Counted from the first letter of the stretch, positions 54,301 through 61,014 are shown. The stretch is DNA of 64,000 bases from Hirundichthys speculiger (GCA_018398805.1 JAGFBZ010002028.1:1116501-1180500), one strand, 5' to 3'. The notes: generated by a model not told the origin, from the sequence alone. Translations and numbers: made by a program.

Positions 54301-56180
54301 ATCTGTGCTGCACTCTCACTGTCCCTCTTCACTCTGTACCCCTCAGACTCCCAGTACAGGTCTGACTTATATGCTTATTCCTGTGAGGTTTTTCTGAACT
54401 GAATGGGTATGACTGATCAGACTAAGGTCTCACACCTTTAACACTAAATTATATGTTCATACAGACGCTTATCAGTTTAGAACATTATAATATGGCTTTC
54501 TTACACGTTCCACCAAGCTCTCCTGTCACTTAACCCCTTTAGTCTTTCAATCCACAGCTGATATTATCTGAGAAATACTAGAGATCTGGTGCAGGTACTC
54601 GTTCAGAGGAGAGTCTTGTCACACACATCAGCCCGTGTCAGTATTTTCTCCCATTAGTAACCCAGATGACCACACACACATTCCCATGAACACACGACAA
54701 GGCAGACAACTGGCCACGCGAAATGATTTAAGCCAAGTATTATCAGAGTGTTATAGGTCATTGTCTAAATGAAGCGTGGTCGAACCGCGGCGGTCTCATT
54801 TCCACCGCCTGACCTTTTCTTGCTAGATGCTGGCAGGATGAGCGAGCTACATGGCTGACATTAATGACCTGCTCTCTTTCTTCTCTTTCCCGGTTTCTCT
54901 CCATCTGAGACTGTCACTTTATCACTCATTTTTCACATCTAGCTATGTTTTCATCCTTTTGTTTAGGAAGTTCTTTGGTGAACTTTTGAGAAATAAATTG
55001 GCTAATTTCTTCAATGCAGCGGCAGAGTATTACACAACATTAAAGGATGAGGTCCACTTTAATGAGATGATAGGACAGATCAAACTGTGTCTGAAGACGG
55101 GATGCTGTGCTTAGCATACAGCCTGTTGTATGTCTGATATATTTTACGCTCTTGTTATAAACTGAATTGAAAAATACAACCCCAATTACAAAAACTCTGA
55201 CACTAGCACACTGTAAAAATGTAAATAAAAAGAGAATGAAATGATTTGCTAATCTCATAAGTCCAATTTTATTCACAATACTAGAAAAGCACTCAGAGAG
55301 CGCAGATATATAGCGATTTATAGATTGCAATGAAATCTGCCTTCTGGATCAGATCTGGATCAGCCTTTGAAATTTGTTGGAAGTTCCCATTGTCAATCCC
55401 TGAATCAAATTTCATGAGTTTTGGGCAATAATTAACGGAGATATTTAGAAACAAAATGACCTGCTGTCTCATAACTGAGTCTTGAAGCCATCAGTGGTGT
55501 TCACAATACGTGACTAGTCAGCGACATTTATCATTTGATGAATTGATCAACTGAAGGAGGATTACACCTTTGTTTTTAGTTACTTATTCAAAATGATTAG
55601 TTTTTGAAAAACTGTGAACTTGATTTTGATCATTTAATCTCTGATTCTGCTTTTAGTAACAGAATACGTGGGAGTCGAGTGTTTAGATGTCTACATGTTG
55701 GTCTACATTTGCTGTTCATATCAACATGTTGATGTTTATTCACATATAAATATCCTAAGTAATTAAAGATTTTCATTTCAGTTTCTATAATCATTCAGTT
55801 GTTCAATAAGAATTAATATATTGTATATTTTCCACGCATCTGGACACAGATGTCATATTTTCTCAATATCGTGCTCTGCGTAATAAATTTTTAAAGTTGC
55901 TGGAGTTTCATGTTTCTGCTATTCAGGGGAGCAAACAGAGCACCAATAAAGCCAGGAAAGTCAATAATAAACCAATAATATATTCTCAGTGAGATATTAG
56001 TCAGCCTCTTCTTCTCTCCCCGCAGACTGCGGAGCTGTGGCGTGTTTGTTTTCAGCTTCTGATGCTAATGGCGATGATGAGGGTAATGGTGGAGATGACG
56101 CCAGCACCTGCCAGCCTGTCTACCCAGGCCTGCAGTTCCGCGCCAGCCAGTACACAGACCGAATATATCTGTACTCTAAG
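7387..56180 (+). CDS. zranb3: zranb3 (partial): annealing helicase/endonuclease, 13 exons
   Basis: Join of 13 exons: 7387-7405, 7688-7866, 10296-10527, 16621-16706, 19040-19211, 22674-22808, 28907-29026, 34293-34412, 35128-35307, 35513-35686, 37742-38197, 48702-48977 and 56026-56180, about 2,304 nt. The conceptual protein follows vertebrate ZRANB3 block by block: [42 protein letters not shown], the PIP box QHDIRSFF and an NZF finger (WSCGACTY...YCEMC). ZRANB3 is a nuclear SNF2-family ATPase. It binds PCNA through the PIP box and K63-polyubiquitin through the NZF, anneals or reverses stalled forks, and has a C-terminal HNH nuclease. All junctions are GT/AG and phases agree, except for one apparent frameshift in 37742-38197. 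The N-terminus and the C-terminus with HNH are not in view. Human ZRANB3 is about 1,079 aa, so roughly 70 percent is present. Confidence 0.95.
7688..7866 (+). CDS. zranb3: zranb3 exon: Walker A / SNF2 motif I
   Basis: The acceptor GGCCCAG is followed by ATG GGT CTC GGG AAG ACG, giving [18 protein letters not shown] (Walker A lysine in GLGKT, the residue equivalent to human K65). Then come [14 protein letters not shown] (motif Ia) and [24 protein letters not shown]. The exon is 179 nt and ends in AT before the donor GTAGGT. The following exon supplies G to complete Met. Reading past the donor gives an in-frame TAG, so this donor is required. The conserved lysine and VPSSL block imply an intact ATP-binding site. 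Confidence 0.95.
7867..10295 (+). other. zranb3 intron with one TIR element
   Basis: The donor is GTAGGT and the acceptor is CTTCCAG. The only recognisable content is the inverted-repeat element at 9319-9976. The rest has no recognisable gene, RNA or repeat. Confidence 0.8.
9319..9976 (+). mobile_element. TIR element with CAGTGCTTCTCA ends, unclassified (hAT-like)
   Basis: The left end CAGTGCTTCTCAGTTATT is mirrored at the right end by ATTTGAGAAGGACTG. Both ends continue into C-rich GCGCCCCCC-type or GCACCCC subterminal DNA. The CAG...CTG ends resemble hAT elements, but I do not see a convincing target duplication. An internal minus ORF (9545-9832) has no recognised domain. Boundaries follow the inverted repeats. 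Confidence 0.55.
10296..10527 (+). CDS. zranb3: zranb3 exon: SNF2 DESH box (motifs II and III)
   Basis: Begins with G, completing the split Met codon, then reads [20 protein letters not shown], followed by [21 protein letters not shown] and [21 protein letters not shown] is the Walker B/DExx box whose acidic pair is needed for ATP hydrolysis. LTGTP is SNF2 motif III. It is 232 nt and ends in phase 0 before the donor GTTAAA, which is weaker than consensus but is fixed by the continuation LFMQIDAL in the next exon. Confidence 0.95.
12453..13047 (-). mobile_element. Non-autonomous hAT-like element, copy 2, inverted relative to copy 1
   Basis: The ends TTGGGATGCA and TGCATCCTTA are flanked by a perfect 8-bp target duplication GTCAGTGC (12445-12452 and 13048-13055). 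The minus strand aligns end to end with copy 1 at 1524-2144: the same GTTAAC-rich termini, the same ORF and the same CGGCGACACATTGCC block. The intact duplication indicates a bona fide insertion, with the copy integrated in the opposite direction 10.3 kb away. Confidence 0.85.
12695..12940 (-). CDS. MADF/SANT-like ORF inside hAT-like element, copy 2
   Basis: An 81-codon ORF beginning [18 protein letters not shown] as in copy 1. It continues with [30 protein letters not shown] and [14 protein letters not shown]. This version preserves the W-K-N-x-R-D-x-F/Y end typical of MADF domains, so it is the better preserved of the two. Substitutions relative to copy 1 are mostly conservative (H to Y, K to R), which could mean either youth or past constraint. 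Expression is unknown. Confidence 0.45.
   Translation of the reverse strand: MGACRQVQQASDWSILHPREKSASSKKMRKYPHLYDSGSPHYKDNTYSSNSWREIAMNVGLDTAETVRKWKNARDKFSKFS
15046..16053 (+). mobile_element. hAT-like non-autonomous element with TATCGG subterminal repeats
   Basis: The left end TGTAGGGATGTCCCCG and the right end CGGGACAACCGG lie between perfect 8-bp duplications TACTATGT (15038-15045 and 16054-16061). The subterminal DNA is full of palindromic ATATCGGCCGATAC and GGACCGATA motifs. It is about 1.0 kb. Internal ORFs match nothing I recognise, so it is probably an internally deleted hAT. Confidence 0.8.
16621..16706 (+). CDS. zranb3: zranb3 exon: SNF2 domain, [14 protein letters not shown] block
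   Basis: The acceptor TTTTTTACAG precedes CTT TTT ATG CAG, and the donor is GTGACA. It encodes [28 protein letters not shown] plus AG of the next Arg codon (86 nt, phase 0 to 2). It corresponds to human LFMQIEALFPQKFGRWTDYAKRYCNAH in the SNF2 ATPase region. Confidence 0.95.
16707..19039 (+). other. zranb3 intron with LINE 3' remnant
   Basis: Holds a minus-strand LINE tail (about 16885-17205) and a second repeat-like block (about 17415-17520) reading GAAGAAGACC...GTGAAATGTC...GACCTGGATGATGA. That block resembles a dispersed fish repeat motif which I cannot classify. ORFs at 17593-18024 and 18172-18545 have no recognised similarity. Confidence 0.65.
16885..17205 (-). mobile_element. LINE ORF2 C-terminal / 3' tail remnant
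   Basis: The minus strand reads [12 protein letters not shown], then a broken NKLIRR-like block, followed by an AATAAAG-like tail toward 16890. [21 protein letters not shown] is a conserved C-terminal block of fish non-LTR retrotransposon ORFs. Stops interrupt the frame. The family is not assigned and the boundaries are approximate. Confidence 0.45.
19040..19211 (+). CDS. zranb3: zranb3 exon: SNF2 C-terminal part (IMIRRLK block)
   Basis: The acceptor CTCTCCAG is followed by G TAC TTT GGG. It encodes (R)[16 protein letters not shown], then [20 protein letters not shown] and [21 protein letters not shown], 172 nt ending in phase 0 before the donor [15 protein letters not shown] and IMIRRLK-VL-QLPPK are hallmarks of the ZRANB3/SMARCAL1 branch of SNF2 proteins. 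Confidence 0.95.
19212..22673 (+). other. zranb3 intron with a small hAT-like MITE
   Basis: Contains the 428-bp element at 19538-19965 and homopolymer T or A tracts (near 20552-20570, 21559-21580 and 22141-22160). A 17-nt odd palindrome GTCCGTACTGTACGGAC lies at 20224-20240. No gene is recognised. Confidence 0.75.
19538..19965 (+). mobile_element. hAT-like MITE with GTACGATAATT motifs
   Basis: The ends CAGCGTTGCCAGGTG and CACCTGGCAACGCTG are perfect 15-bp inverted repeats, flanked by CTTCCAGT (19530-19537) and CTTCTAGT (19966-19973), an 8-bp duplication with one mismatch. The motif TACGATAAT recurs near both ends, like transposase-binding subterminal repeats. It is 428 bp and has no transposase. 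Confidence 0.82.
22674..22808 (+). CDS. zranb3: zranb3 exon: SNF2 inter-lobe segment
   Basis: The acceptor TTGCTTGCAG and donor GTAAAG bound 45 codons: [19 protein letters not shown], then [20 protein letters not shown] and QTAIAK. It aligns with human FEEWEKIM...METVMGLITRMFKQTAIAK, between the two RecA-like lobes. The middle is slightly longer and Gly/Thr-rich compared with human. Confidence 0.94.
23090..23449 (-). mobile_element. Probable solo LTR (minus orientation)
   Basis: Read on the minus strand it starts TGTAGAACCC and ends TTTTTTCCACAACA, the TG...CA ends expected of an LTR. Inside are a TATA-like box GGTATAAAAGG (about 23243-23253) and, roughly 100 nt downstream, AATAAA (23139-23144). 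That is the order of a retrotransposon or endogenous-retrovirus LTR. No internal gag/pol region or partner LTR is visible, and I see no convincing 4-6 bp target duplication, so boundaries and class remain uncertain. Confidence 0.5.
24405..25255. mobile_element. Inverted-repeat structure with Tc1-type transposase debris and a nested MITE fragment
   Basis: Arms of about 150 bp (roughly 24420-24560 and 25095-25245) are inverted copies. Both contain TTTAAA-GGTGCCACATTTGTAAA-like sequence, CATGCATTT and GATTTGCCAAATC. Between them, the plus strand near 24600-24720 reads GGGSVMV and YRDEI-like blocks (here HCRDIEMKF) of a Tc1-type DDE transposase. About 24795-25033 matches the right half of the GGGGCCCGATC element at 31083-31689. 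This is a composite of decayed DNA transposons. Confidence 0.55.
28907..29026 (+). CDS. zranb3: zranb3 exon: start of C-terminal helicase lobe
   Basis: The acceptor is GTGTGGCCAG and the donor GTAAGG; 40 codons encode [36 protein letters not shown] and [13 protein letters not shown] is helicase motif IV of the second RecA lobe. The alternative acceptor four bases downstream (GCAG) would break the frame, so GGCCAG is preferred. It continues QTAIAK from the previous exon in phase 0. Confidence 0.95.
29105..29469 (-). mobile_element. 365-bp palindromic Tc1/mariner-type MITE, copy 1
   Basis: The ends CAGTCATGGAAAAAATTATT and AATAATTTTTTCCATGACTG are inverted repeats that extend inward about 70 bp, through TTCTTGTTCATTTTAAT and CTGGTAC. 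TA dinucleotides flank both ends (29103-29104 and 29470-29471), the target duplication of Tc1/mariner elements. It has no ORF. Two further copies at 30538 and 46000 are almost identical but in the opposite orientation. Confidence 0.9.
30512..30530. repeat. (AT)n microsatellite
   Basis: About nine uninterrupted TA units lie immediately before the second palindromic MITE, consistent with that element's TA target preference. Confidence 0.85.
30538..30902 (+). mobile_element. 365-bp palindromic Tc1/mariner-type MITE, copy 2
   Basis: Same ends and length as copy 1, flanked by TA (30536-30537 and 30903-30904), with the interior in reverse order. It shares TTTAAGAGCT, TACCATTTTCCATGGTTTTC and TATGGCGTTGTACTGCC with copies 1 and 3. 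It differs from copy 3 at only scattered positions. Confidence 0.9.
31083..31689. mobile_element. TIR element with GGGGCCCGATC ends, unclassified
   Basis: The left end GGGGCCCGATCTTCCGC and right end TGTACGATCGGGGCCC are inverted repeats. Inside, degenerate GGATAGCGGTTAG, GGTAGCAGG and CCCGCTATCC motifs recur in both orientations. No transposase is seen. The right part recurs at about 24795-25033, which shows it is a dispersed repeat. The TIR style recalls Harbinger-type MITEs, but I see no clear 3-bp target duplication. Confidence 0.6.
32840..32859 (+). repeat. (GT)n microsatellite
   Basis: About ten uninterrupted TG units ending in TTTTGCAG. The tract-plus-AG resembles an acceptor, but no coding sequence follows. 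Confidence 0.85.
34293..34412 (+). CDS. zranb3: zranb3 exon: helicase motif V region
   Basis: The acceptor CTCTGACAG and donor GTACCT bound 40 codons: [20 protein letters not shown], then [25 protein letters not shown] and the [12 protein letters not shown] block correspond to conserved helicase-C motifs Va and V. Human has [19 protein letters not shown] at this place. The phase is 0 at both ends. Confidence 0.95.
34413..35127 (+). other. zranb3 intron (715 bp), nothing recognised
   Basis: A short intron between two helicase-C exons, with no repeat or ORF of note. It ends in GTGTGTGTGTCTCCTGTCCAG. Confidence 0.8.
35128..35307 (+). CDS. zranb3: zranb3 exon: helicase motif VI ([11 protein letters not shown])
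   Basis: The acceptor CCTGTCCAG and donor GTGCTC bound 60 codons: [20 protein letters not shown], then [20 protein letters not shown] and [31 protein letters not shown] is SNF2 motif VI, including the arginine-finger region. The block is nearly identical to human, which shows strong constraint. The phase is 0 at both ends and the following intron is only 205 bp. Confidence 0.97.
35513..35686 (+). CDS. zranb3: zranb3 exon: after helicase core, [10 protein letters not shown] block
   Basis: The acceptor TGTCCTTCAG and donor GTGAGT bound 58 codons: [20 protein letters not shown], then [19 protein letters not shown], then [19 protein letters not shown]. It aligns with human [13 protein letters not shown]...EEGDKEKWDFLQFAEAWTP...DALFTH, the substrate-recognition side of the helicase core. 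The linker before FFTH is a few residues longer than in human. Confidence 0.95.
35687..37741 (+). other. zranb3 intron with a hAT-like element
   Basis: Contains the 1.0-kb element at 36564-37577 and short poly-T tracts. Nothing else is recognisable. It ends in TTTTTTTTGTTTTTCCCGCAG. Confidence 0.8.
36564..37577 (+). mobile_element. hAT-like non-autonomous element with CCGATAAC/TTATCGG ends
   Basis: The left end TAGAGACCGATAAC and right end GTTATTGTGCATCCCTA lie between perfect 8-bp duplications TTATTTTC (36556-36563 and 37578-37585). Subterminal TATCGG and CCGATAA motifs recur at both ends, as in the element at 15046-16053. The internal ORF at 36768-36956 (minus) has no recognised domain. 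It is about 1.0 kb and has no transposase. Confidence 0.82.
37742..38197 (+). CDS. zranb3: zranb3 exon: PIP box and NZF zinc finger, with apparent frameshift
   Basis: The acceptor TTTCCCGCAG precedes TTT GAG AAA. In the first frame it encodes [20 protein letters not shown], with the PCNA-interacting box QHDIRSFF, then a Lys/Glu/Ser linker and [15 protein letters not shown]. That frame stops at 38072. The NZF ([10 protein letters not shown]...LLPYCEMC, about 38104-38165) is read in another frame: it fits W-x-C-x2-C-x3-N-x6-C-x2-C and has the CTY ubiquitin-contact residues. The change must fall in about 37985-38055, where runs of five and six G occur. A single missing G would explain it. The NZF frame exits at 38197 (donor GTGAGA) in phase 1, exactly what the next exon needs. 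An intron inside this exon was considered, but no acceptor restores the frame well. Confidence 0.92.
38623..38649. repeat. (GA)n microsatellite
   Basis: Thirteen or more GA units in an otherwise unremarkable stretch of intron. Confidence 0.9.
39224..40016 (+). mobile_element. Internally deleted hAT element with BED-finger relic
   Basis: The left end TAGGGCTGTCAAAGTTAACG and right end GACTGACAACCCTA lie between perfect 8-bp duplications GAAGCAAC (39216-39223 and 40017-40024). Subterminal AACGCGTTAA and GCGATTAATCG palindromes are typical of this vertebrate hAT group. Inside, 39376-39507 encodes the start of a BED-type finger, and 39519-39758 encodes a piece reading [21 protein letters not shown] run at about 39894-39909 is also internal. 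Confidence 0.85.
39376..39507 (+). pseudogene. Truncated hAT transposase N-terminus (BED-finger half)
   Basis: A 43-codon ORF from ATG to TAA. It has [19 protein letters not shown] followed by SCELSYHR, with the first Cys pair (C-x2-C) of a BED zinc finger and the preceding Lys-rich segment. The second metal-ligand pair is missing. This is what remains of a hAT transposase after internal deletion and is not expected to function. Confidence 0.55.
40502..41168 (+). mobile_element. Tc1/mariner-type element fragment (CAACCCC family), 5' part
   Basis: It starts at a TA (40500-40501) with CAACCCCAGTACCAAAAAAA, then GTTGGGACACTATGTAAAAT, a terminal sequence common to a teleost Tc1/mariner family. 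Downstream DNA (about 40830-41110) encodes helix-turn-helix-like pieces, including [20 protein letters not shown], of a transposase DNA-binding region. The DDE domain and 3' end are absent. A shorter copy of the same terminus is at 55177-55290. Confidence 0.65.
41860..42860 (-). mobile_element. Decayed L2-type LINE, reverse-transcriptase region
   Basis: On the minus strand, reading from 42860 down, successive broken frames give [62 protein letters not shown] and [16 protein letters not shown]. These match the order of conserved blocks in L2/Rex-type LINE reverse transcriptases ([33 protein letters not shown]). Stops and frameshifts are frequent, so the copy is dead and 5'-truncated. Confidence 0.7.
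45545..45779 (+). repeat. Dispersed repeat block (TGGACTGCACTTATATA...CAAGGACACTTTGGCATG)
   Basis: Contains ATGGACTGCACTTATATACC, CATTCACACTCACATTC and TTGCCCAAGGACACTTTGGC, a pattern widespread in fish genomes. The block at about 41400-41740 has related opening text (TTATATAATGCCTTTCTAGTCC). The class is not assigned and no coding function is expected. Confidence 0.5.
46000..46365 (+). mobile_element. 366-bp palindromic Tc1/mariner-type MITE, copy 3
   Basis: Flanked by TA (45998-45999 and 46366-46367) with the same roughly 70-bp inverted termini as the copies at 29105 and 30538, in the same orientation as the latter. It carries only scattered differences, for example CATGGATAAAATT instead of CATGGAAAAATT, which suggests recent dispersal. 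Confidence 0.9.
48702..48977 (+). CDS. zranb3: zranb3 exon: Pro-rich and acidic linker after the NZF
   Basis: A pyrimidine tract ending CTGGCTCAG precedes AG CCG CCC AGG. The leading AG completes GAG (Glu) with the G left by the NZF frame of the previous exon, which confirms that frame. It encodes [20 protein letters not shown], a Gly/Pro stretch, [19 protein letters not shown] and a Lys/Glu-rich tail ending PPRHTLG (276 nt, phase 1 at each end). The family is poorly conserved here, so identity rests on position, phase and splice signals (donor GTAATC). A 9-bp tandem (GAGGAGCGC) makes the EER repeat. Confidence 0.8.
52183..54174. repeat. 15-bp minisatellite array, about 130 units
   Basis: The consensus unit is CTGCTGNNNGAAGAC, most often with CAG or CGG in the variable triplet. 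From about 53041 to 54165 the units keep strict 15-bp register. The first part (52183-53040) also contains 14-bp units lacking one G and shorter units, which shift the frame. Segments recur at 360-375 bp offsets (53281-53340 is identical to 53641-53700). The unit has no stop codon in any frame, so long ORFs arise on both strands: 688 codons on the minus strand ([14 protein letters not shown] and VFLQQ-type repeats) and several on the plus strand. I treat these as by-products of composition. Confidence 0.95.
55177..55290 (+). mobile_element. Tc1/mariner-type terminus (CAACCCC family), short fragment
   Basis: After a TA (55175-55176) it reads CAACCCCAATTACAAAAACT and then TGTAAAAATGTAAATAAAAA, matching the start of the fragment at 40502. 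Only the terminal part is present. Confidence 0.55.
56026..56180 (+). CDS. zranb3: zranb3 exon: segment ending in TDRIYLYSK
   Basis: The acceptor TCTCCCCGCAG and donor GTACTG bound 155 nt. The leading AC completes GAC with the G from the preceding exon. It encodes [20 protein letters not shown], an Asp/Gly stretch, [20 protein letters not shown] and YSK. The end aligns with human VYDTLMFCASRNTDRIHIYTK, which opens the conserved C-terminal region before the HNH domain. The phase at the end is 0. It is the last zranb3 exon recognised. Confidence 0.93.
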
Positions 56181-58831
56181 GTACTGCCGCTTGTGTGTGC
56201 ACATGTGTATGTGTGTGTGTTGGATCTTTTCAGCTCATGATGGGGCCAGTGATGTTTTGCAAATCACTTACCCCAACTATTATTTTTGCCTCACTGTTGT
56301 GGTTTGTTGATGCCGTTACAGGATATTTTTACAAGCCTGCAGTTCATACTGAAAGTTTACTCCGGGAACTTTCCCAGAGTTTCCCTCAGCCGCTCATTTG
56401 CTTTGGGTCTCTTTTGTTAAAACGTAAACCACTGCTCCAGCCGTGGTTTTCACTCAGCATCTCTCTACGTGTGCATCTTACCGTAAGCCTCGATTCTCCA
56501 GCTTCTGTCAGAGAAAACCATCACCTCCCCATGACGTTCCCGTCACATTGTCTTACTGTAGGGGTGACTGCGTTAGGAATTGTTGCAAGATGACTCAATA
56601 TTTTATCAGGGAAGCAGATCTGGCTTGCCACGGCGTAAGAGTCACTTTGACTGGGCACGAAGATTAAAGGAGATCGTTCACGCTCCAAAACTTACAATAA
56701 TGGACATTTTTTTATGGTGAGTAAAGCTTAAAAATAGTGTTGTACAGTAGTAGAAAAACATGCAATTTGTAATATCAGCTGAAATTGACCCCTGACACAT
56801 AAATAAATAAATGTATTACTGTTCCAGCTACATGGATTAATTAAAGATGGATAAATGAATAGATGTGTACAACAACGCTCATGATGCTAATTTAGAAGCT
56901 AATTTCATATAGATATGCATTTCGGGCCATAAGGTTTATGTTTTGTCGCAATATTTTCTGTTTTTCCAATGTTGATATTGGGATGTCGATTTTCGATATA
57001 TCGTGCAGCCCTGTTTATAAATAAACGTTGTCCTACGTGTGCCAGGGTTCGAGAGGGTAAGAATAAGAGTGACTGAAAGAGCGTAGATGCTCCTGTAATC
57101 CCTGTCAAATTCAAATCAGCAGTCGATAAAAAGTTAGATTTATTTAATTCGTATTCTCATTTTTATTTAACGTACAAGATTAACTTTGATTTCCCATGGT
57201 CATGAGCCACAATGAAGTAATAAAAGAAAAAGATCAAGAGCTTTTTCACATACTGCCAATTAAATAAACAAGGTGAGAAAAGACCTTCAGGCAGCATTAA
57301 CAAATTCATAGTTTTAGATGATTTGTCTGAGCTAATTGGTAGAGCTGCAGCTATAAATACTGTAATGTGTCATTACAAGTTTAGTGCAGTATATTGAAAA
57401 AATAAATGGATTTATCTTAATGACTGATTCACTCACGCAGACCAGAATCTGTCACTTTACATTTTCTTTTGCCTGAGACTGACTCAGGCTGTGTAGTAAA
57501 AGATAAAGGAAAAGCTATCCATTCATGTTTTTGTTCCTAATGCAGATTTAAGAACTGCCAGAGGATTACCCGTAAGATTAACCAAGAGCCGCCAATTTCC
57601 AAGCCTCCCACTGACTTTTCTTCTTGCTGACAATCCTTTATTTGTGGGTACTGAGGAATGTGGTCATGTAAGGATATTGTTTAATGTGGCTGGTGAACAA
57701 CTGGCTTTTTAAAAGTCATTTAAAACGCAAGGGTGGCTCAGTTTATCTAATATGTGCTGCTCAGGCTGAAAACAGATGATTGATGTCTCACGAGGCCTAA
57801 AAACCTCTGGCTTTTATTGTAGATTATTTTCTCAGTTCTTATTTTCTACAGTTTTAAAAAGTAAGAAAGGCTTGAAAATGATGATGGATGCTACGTTGTT
57901 GCACAAAGTCGATTAGCATAGTCATTTCAGGTTCAACTCTGGGTTTACAGGCATTTCTTAAAGGTAGTAAGTCATTCTGTGCAATTTCCAACCCAGAATT
58001 CCTTTTATTTTTGTCACATTCAGTGAAGATCTCCTCACCATCCACAAGCTGTCCATCCTGGTATTCATATGCAGCTCTGCCTATGTGAACTGGAAGCAAA
58101 ATGAGGGCAGCCCGCCCCCCAAAATATACCAAACCGTTCCAGTCAGTCACTGATGGGGGGGCAGTTTGTGCTCATGCACGTGAAGTGGGGAGGGTGGAGG
58201 AGGCTTTGGAGAGTTCATGATGGGGAGTGTATTATCAGGGAGCCCTGGAGGAGGTAGTCTTCTGTGTTTTGTCATCATGCAGAAATCACTTACCCTACCT
58301 TTAAGTTAAGTGCTCTGTGAAAAGCCAGAGGGTGGAAGTGTTGATCAGATCAATAAACCTGACTGCATACGAAGGCGGAGTGTGCAGCACCTCTTGACTT
58401 GAGTTGTTGACTCATTTCCAGTTATCACCACCTCAATGATGTCCTTATTAGTTTATACTTTTCAAGACACATTATAAGCTTAATCAGCCGTCAGTGTTGT
58501 GGATGGGGAATATTGATTTAAATCTGCGGAGCACCGCCTACAGACTCATGAAGGCGGGGTCAGACAGATCATGTTATTAAGAGAAATATTGGAAGAGCCC
58601 ATCCTGACAATGTTCTGGGCGGCACCGAAGACTGGATTTGCCTAGACTTCTTAAAAAGATTTAAAAAAAGCTCCTTTTCAACATTCATTTCCTTCTGTTC
58701 ATAGCAGCTTATTTTATGGGGCGGAGTCAGCCCCATAAAATCCCACGCTCCCCTTCTTTTGAAATTAGCGTTAAACATTTGTGCTACCCACTTCCAAAGT
58801 ACGACAAATGAAACCACGACATGAGGGTGGG

Positions 58832-58861
58832 CATCACAGACCCTCATTTGGGTCTGTGATG
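58832..58861. repeat. Perfect 12-bp inverted repeat with 6-nt loop
   Basis: CATCACAGACCC and GGGTCTGTGATG are separated by TCATTT. It has no T run typical of a terminator and lies within intron. It may be part of an unclassified dispersed repeat. Confidence 0.75.
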
Positions 58862-60294
58862 TCACAGTAACTTGCAAAACTGAAAGCTTCACTGAGCAAG
58901 AGAGAGTTTCAGGCCTGGGCTGCACCAAAGCAGAGTGGTTGTGTCACTTAGTAAAAGTTGATGTTGATGCTACCTAAATAAATGCTCAAAAGCACAGAAA
59001 AGGTTTATTTTCTTTGTTTCTTCATAATACTTCCCCTTTAAGTCTGAGGCTCATATTATCTATTAAAGTTTCCAGTATTGTTAAAAGCAAGAGCTCTATT
59101 GCCTTTAAGTAATTCGTCCACTTGCACACGGCCTTGTGTAATAATGTATAACGCTGGTGGGCAGAGATTAGGACAGGGCCGTAGTAATATATTTATAGAT
59201 CCCCGTTCGCTGAATGAGTAAAGAGGTGCAACAGTTTTTTTTCTTTCTTTTTTTTTTTTTTTTTTGTTGTTCTTTGCCGTGACAAAAACTTTAAAACCGT
59301 ACAGTTTTGAGGAACGCAGAGTTTTTAGGAGATTAACAACTGCTGCAGTGGAACGTTAAGGCACCTCTAGGTTTCAATTAGGTGAAGACTTGTACTTTCA
59401 TTTTGCAATCAAATCAAATAATCTTTTAGCTGCTTTCCAAACTGAACGTTCTGGTGCTTCCTGCACCCATCAGATTAATACAAGCTAAAGCTTAATCTCA
59501 CTGTGGCTCTGATTGCACTCTTGAGCATTCTTGGCACTTTCGTTGAGTGGCACTTGCCAACAGACCTCTTTATTGATCACAATGTGACACTTAACACCCT
59601 TTTGTTTCATTCATGAGGGATCAAATTCCTTCCCCGCGACAACATTTAAGACGCGAGGGGCTTTTACACCGAAAAGAACAAAGCGCTGAAATGAATCACC
59701 GGTGGAACATTTCCCCGACGGCAATAGAGAAGTGTCATGTACGCGTGGCTGAGATGATAAGCCATGGAGATAAATGTCCCCCGTTGTCGTTTAAATGATA
59801 AACTGGAGGAATTCTGGCTGGAAAGCTGTCACGTTGGGATAATCCTGGGCCGGGCTGAAAATTCACCCAGGGGGCCGCTCGGCGCACAATCAGATGAAGA
59901 TTTGTCACCGGGGCTCCAATGAGAAATATTGAGAGTATTAGAAATTTTTATGTCTATTTTTGCACATCAAACTGTTTTATTCAAGGATCCGTTGTGCCGC
60001 GCTCTTGGGCGGGCGGCACTTTTGCTTTTCCCGTCAACACATCTGCATGATTCAGACGGACGAGTCTTTTGCCCGGATGACTTTCTCATGCTTTGACTCT
60101 CTTATATTGTTGTGAGTTCCCATGTGACGAGACCCTAATAGTCCCTTAAAACTAAGCATGAGGGGGTTTGATGACATGCTGACGCAGACTGACGACTTCG
60201 GATAGAAAATCCCCATGTAGCCATGAATATTTGCAAATCGGTGATCATAGTTTAGTTCCATCATTCTGGCTGAATAACAGTACAAACATTAGAA

Positions 60295-61014
60295 CAGGGG
60301 TGTCAGACTCATTTTCACTGAGGGCCACATCAGCATCATGGTTTCCCTCAAAGGGCCAGATTGACATCATGAATGTAACAAAATGCAATATAAATCAAAA
60401 TAAATTAAACTACACTTGAATATATTGTTAAATACCGGTTTCTGTTTTTATTATGTGTTCAAGTTTCAAATATTTAACTCATTATTATATTAAACTCAGG
60501 GTTTGTGGTTCTAAACCAGCTCTCGGACAGGTGATGTTTAAAGTGGTTCTTTTTTTTTTTTGGGCTAAATTTACCATACTTAGCTCCATGTTTCCTGTCA
60601 AAATGCCAACTGACACCTAATCACAACACAAAAGACATACAGTTTTTTTTCCTTGAGATACAAACTTGTATTCGTTTTCTCATCATTCATTAAACTGCCT
60701 TCCTTGTGCATCAATTTTTCTTTTCTTGGACATGTTGGGGTGAGTTTTTGAGGTTTTTCTTAAGTCCATCAGTTCTGAAAATCATCTTGATGTCTCGTTA
60801 ATGGTGATATACTGTTATCGTTGTGGGTAACGACGAAATGCATTGTGGGAGATGTAGTTTATTGTCAATATGCACTCTAAAGCGGCGTGAGCTTATTTTA
60901 AGTCTTAAAATATTGATTTAAATTTTAAGCCAACAATGCACAAGCTCTCGATGGCCACATAAAATGACGTGGCGGGCCACATTTGGCCCATGGGCCTTGT
61001 GTTTGATACATGTG
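60295..61014 (+). mobile_element. hAT-like element with CAGGGGTGTCAGACTC ends
   Basis: The left end CAGGGGTGTCAGACTCATTT and right end TTGTGTTTGATACATGTG are imperfect inverted repeats. They are followed inward by GAGGGCCACAT and GGCGGGCCACATTTGGCC. The flanks are CATTAGAA (60287-60294) and CAGTAGAA (61015-61022), an 8-bp duplication with one mismatch. This end type is common in vertebrate hAT elements. About 720 bp, with no transposase. Confidence 0.78.

Larger units (their letters stand above)
48978..56025 (+). other. zranb3 intron (about 7.0 kb) containing the 15-bp minisatellite
   Basis: Mostly unremarkable DNA with A or T homopolymers (50053-50067, 50840-50851 and 50938-50954), the large minisatellite at 52183-54174 and a short Tc1/mariner terminus at 55177-55290. 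No exon is recognised. Confidence 0.75.
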
